A DNA stretch of 64,000 nucleotides from the NCBI GenBank assembly GCA_965204465.1, contig OZ241995.1, positions 1 to 64,000 of the forward strand, read 5' to 3'. A program made the position numbers and the translations under genes. Shown here piece by piece: positions 63,830 through 64,000 of this stretch. The DNA is from CBDBES01 sp965204465. Lineage in GTDB: Bacteria > Spirochaetota > Leptospiria > Turneriellales > CBDBES01. Positions within the stretch are counted from its first letter, which is position 1; every line of letters starts with the position of its first letter. A model generated the notes under the pieces. That model made no database searches. It saw only the letters and a list, made by a program, of their open reading frames with translations, and had not been told where the DNA came from.

Positions 63830-64000
63830 ATGACTGAAAATAAAACCTCAAGCTCCGCTAAAAAAAAGTCAAAGAAGAATTTGACTTCGCCAAAAGAAAA
63901 ATTTACAGAAGCATTAGAAACGACTTCATCAAAAGTAAATATAGAGCAATTTAAAAAATTAGATCATGATGAATTAAAAGAGATTTATCAATTATTTTCT
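63830..64000 (+). CDS. Unknown protein, N-terminal part (3' end outside window)
   Basis: ATG 63830 opens a frame that runs off the window: a Ser/Lys-rich start (TENKTSSSAKKKSKKN), then EKFTEALETTSSKVNIEQFK and KLDHDELKEIYQLFS. The disordered basic leader followed by a helix with 'FKKLDHDELKEIYQLF' resembles the leader and first helix of Rho-type N-terminal domains, but 57 residues cannot decide it. It begins 43 bases after the RND gene. It is not an adaptor protein. Confidence 0.4.
   Translation, partial: MTENKTSSSAKKKSKKNLTSPKEKFTEALETTSSKVNIEQFKKLDHDELKEIYQLFS

Overview
The window reads as a chromosome segment of a low-GC spirochaete, most like the Leptospira branch. Three things point there: a very long single-TM coiled-coil protein of the spirochaete Scc/SpiroCoCo type, a 63-residue bacterial histone, and LpxA plus many lipoproteins with short leptospira-like lipoboxes (diderm envelope, lipid A). 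The assignment is inference; no rRNA is present. Housekeeping genes are intact, while the spaces between them are crowded with decayed insertion sequences.

Layout. 1-3100: tail of a CotH-like gene, a lipoprotein, the histone, a perfect 15-bp hairpin and an unknown helical protein. 3100-10000: hemJ convergent with a minus-strand group (membrane Fe-S oxidoreductase, lpxA, TPR protein, TlpA-like lipoprotein), then a plus-strand trio (CysO/MoaD-like sulfur carrier, Yip1-like membrane protein, phosphopentomutase homologue lacking its catalytic residues). 10000-16800: minus-strand operon scc-recG-propeller lipoprotein, joined by 4-bp overlaps. 16890-22610: mobile region with a deleted IS1182-type element, a restriction-gene relic, a complete IS481-type element, and a methyltransferase-endonuclease-methyltransferase cassette between 38-bp direct repeats. 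22655-32760: plus-strand run HNH-slt-gatA-hisS-lptE-like-pgm, then CIRCE-groES-groEL ending in a hairpin shared with convergent udg-pgk.

34657-42465: second IS481 copy (one difference seen from the first), phage terminase relic, exported 28-residue-repeat protein, GLUG-repeat surface lipoprotein, and a broken ATPase/PIN module. 42482-48505: pth, a PilZ protein, a methyltransferase, and a sodium:solute symporter bracketed by inverted IS1182 remnants, then an IS3 relic and a dispersed palindromic repeat. 48505-56813: tRNA-Val, thrS-rseP, rplM-rpsI (S9 with an extraordinary repeat-bearing N-terminal extension), ilvE-holB. 56860-64000: an IS481 copy gutted by an IS110 fragment, then tolC and an RND transporter with a beta-propeller of about 320 residues inserted between its PC1 and PC2 porter subdomains.

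Most interesting items: the propeller-containing RND pump, the extended S9, the histone, the pseudo-phosphopentomutase, and the direct-repeat-bounded restriction cassette. No CRISPR array was seen.
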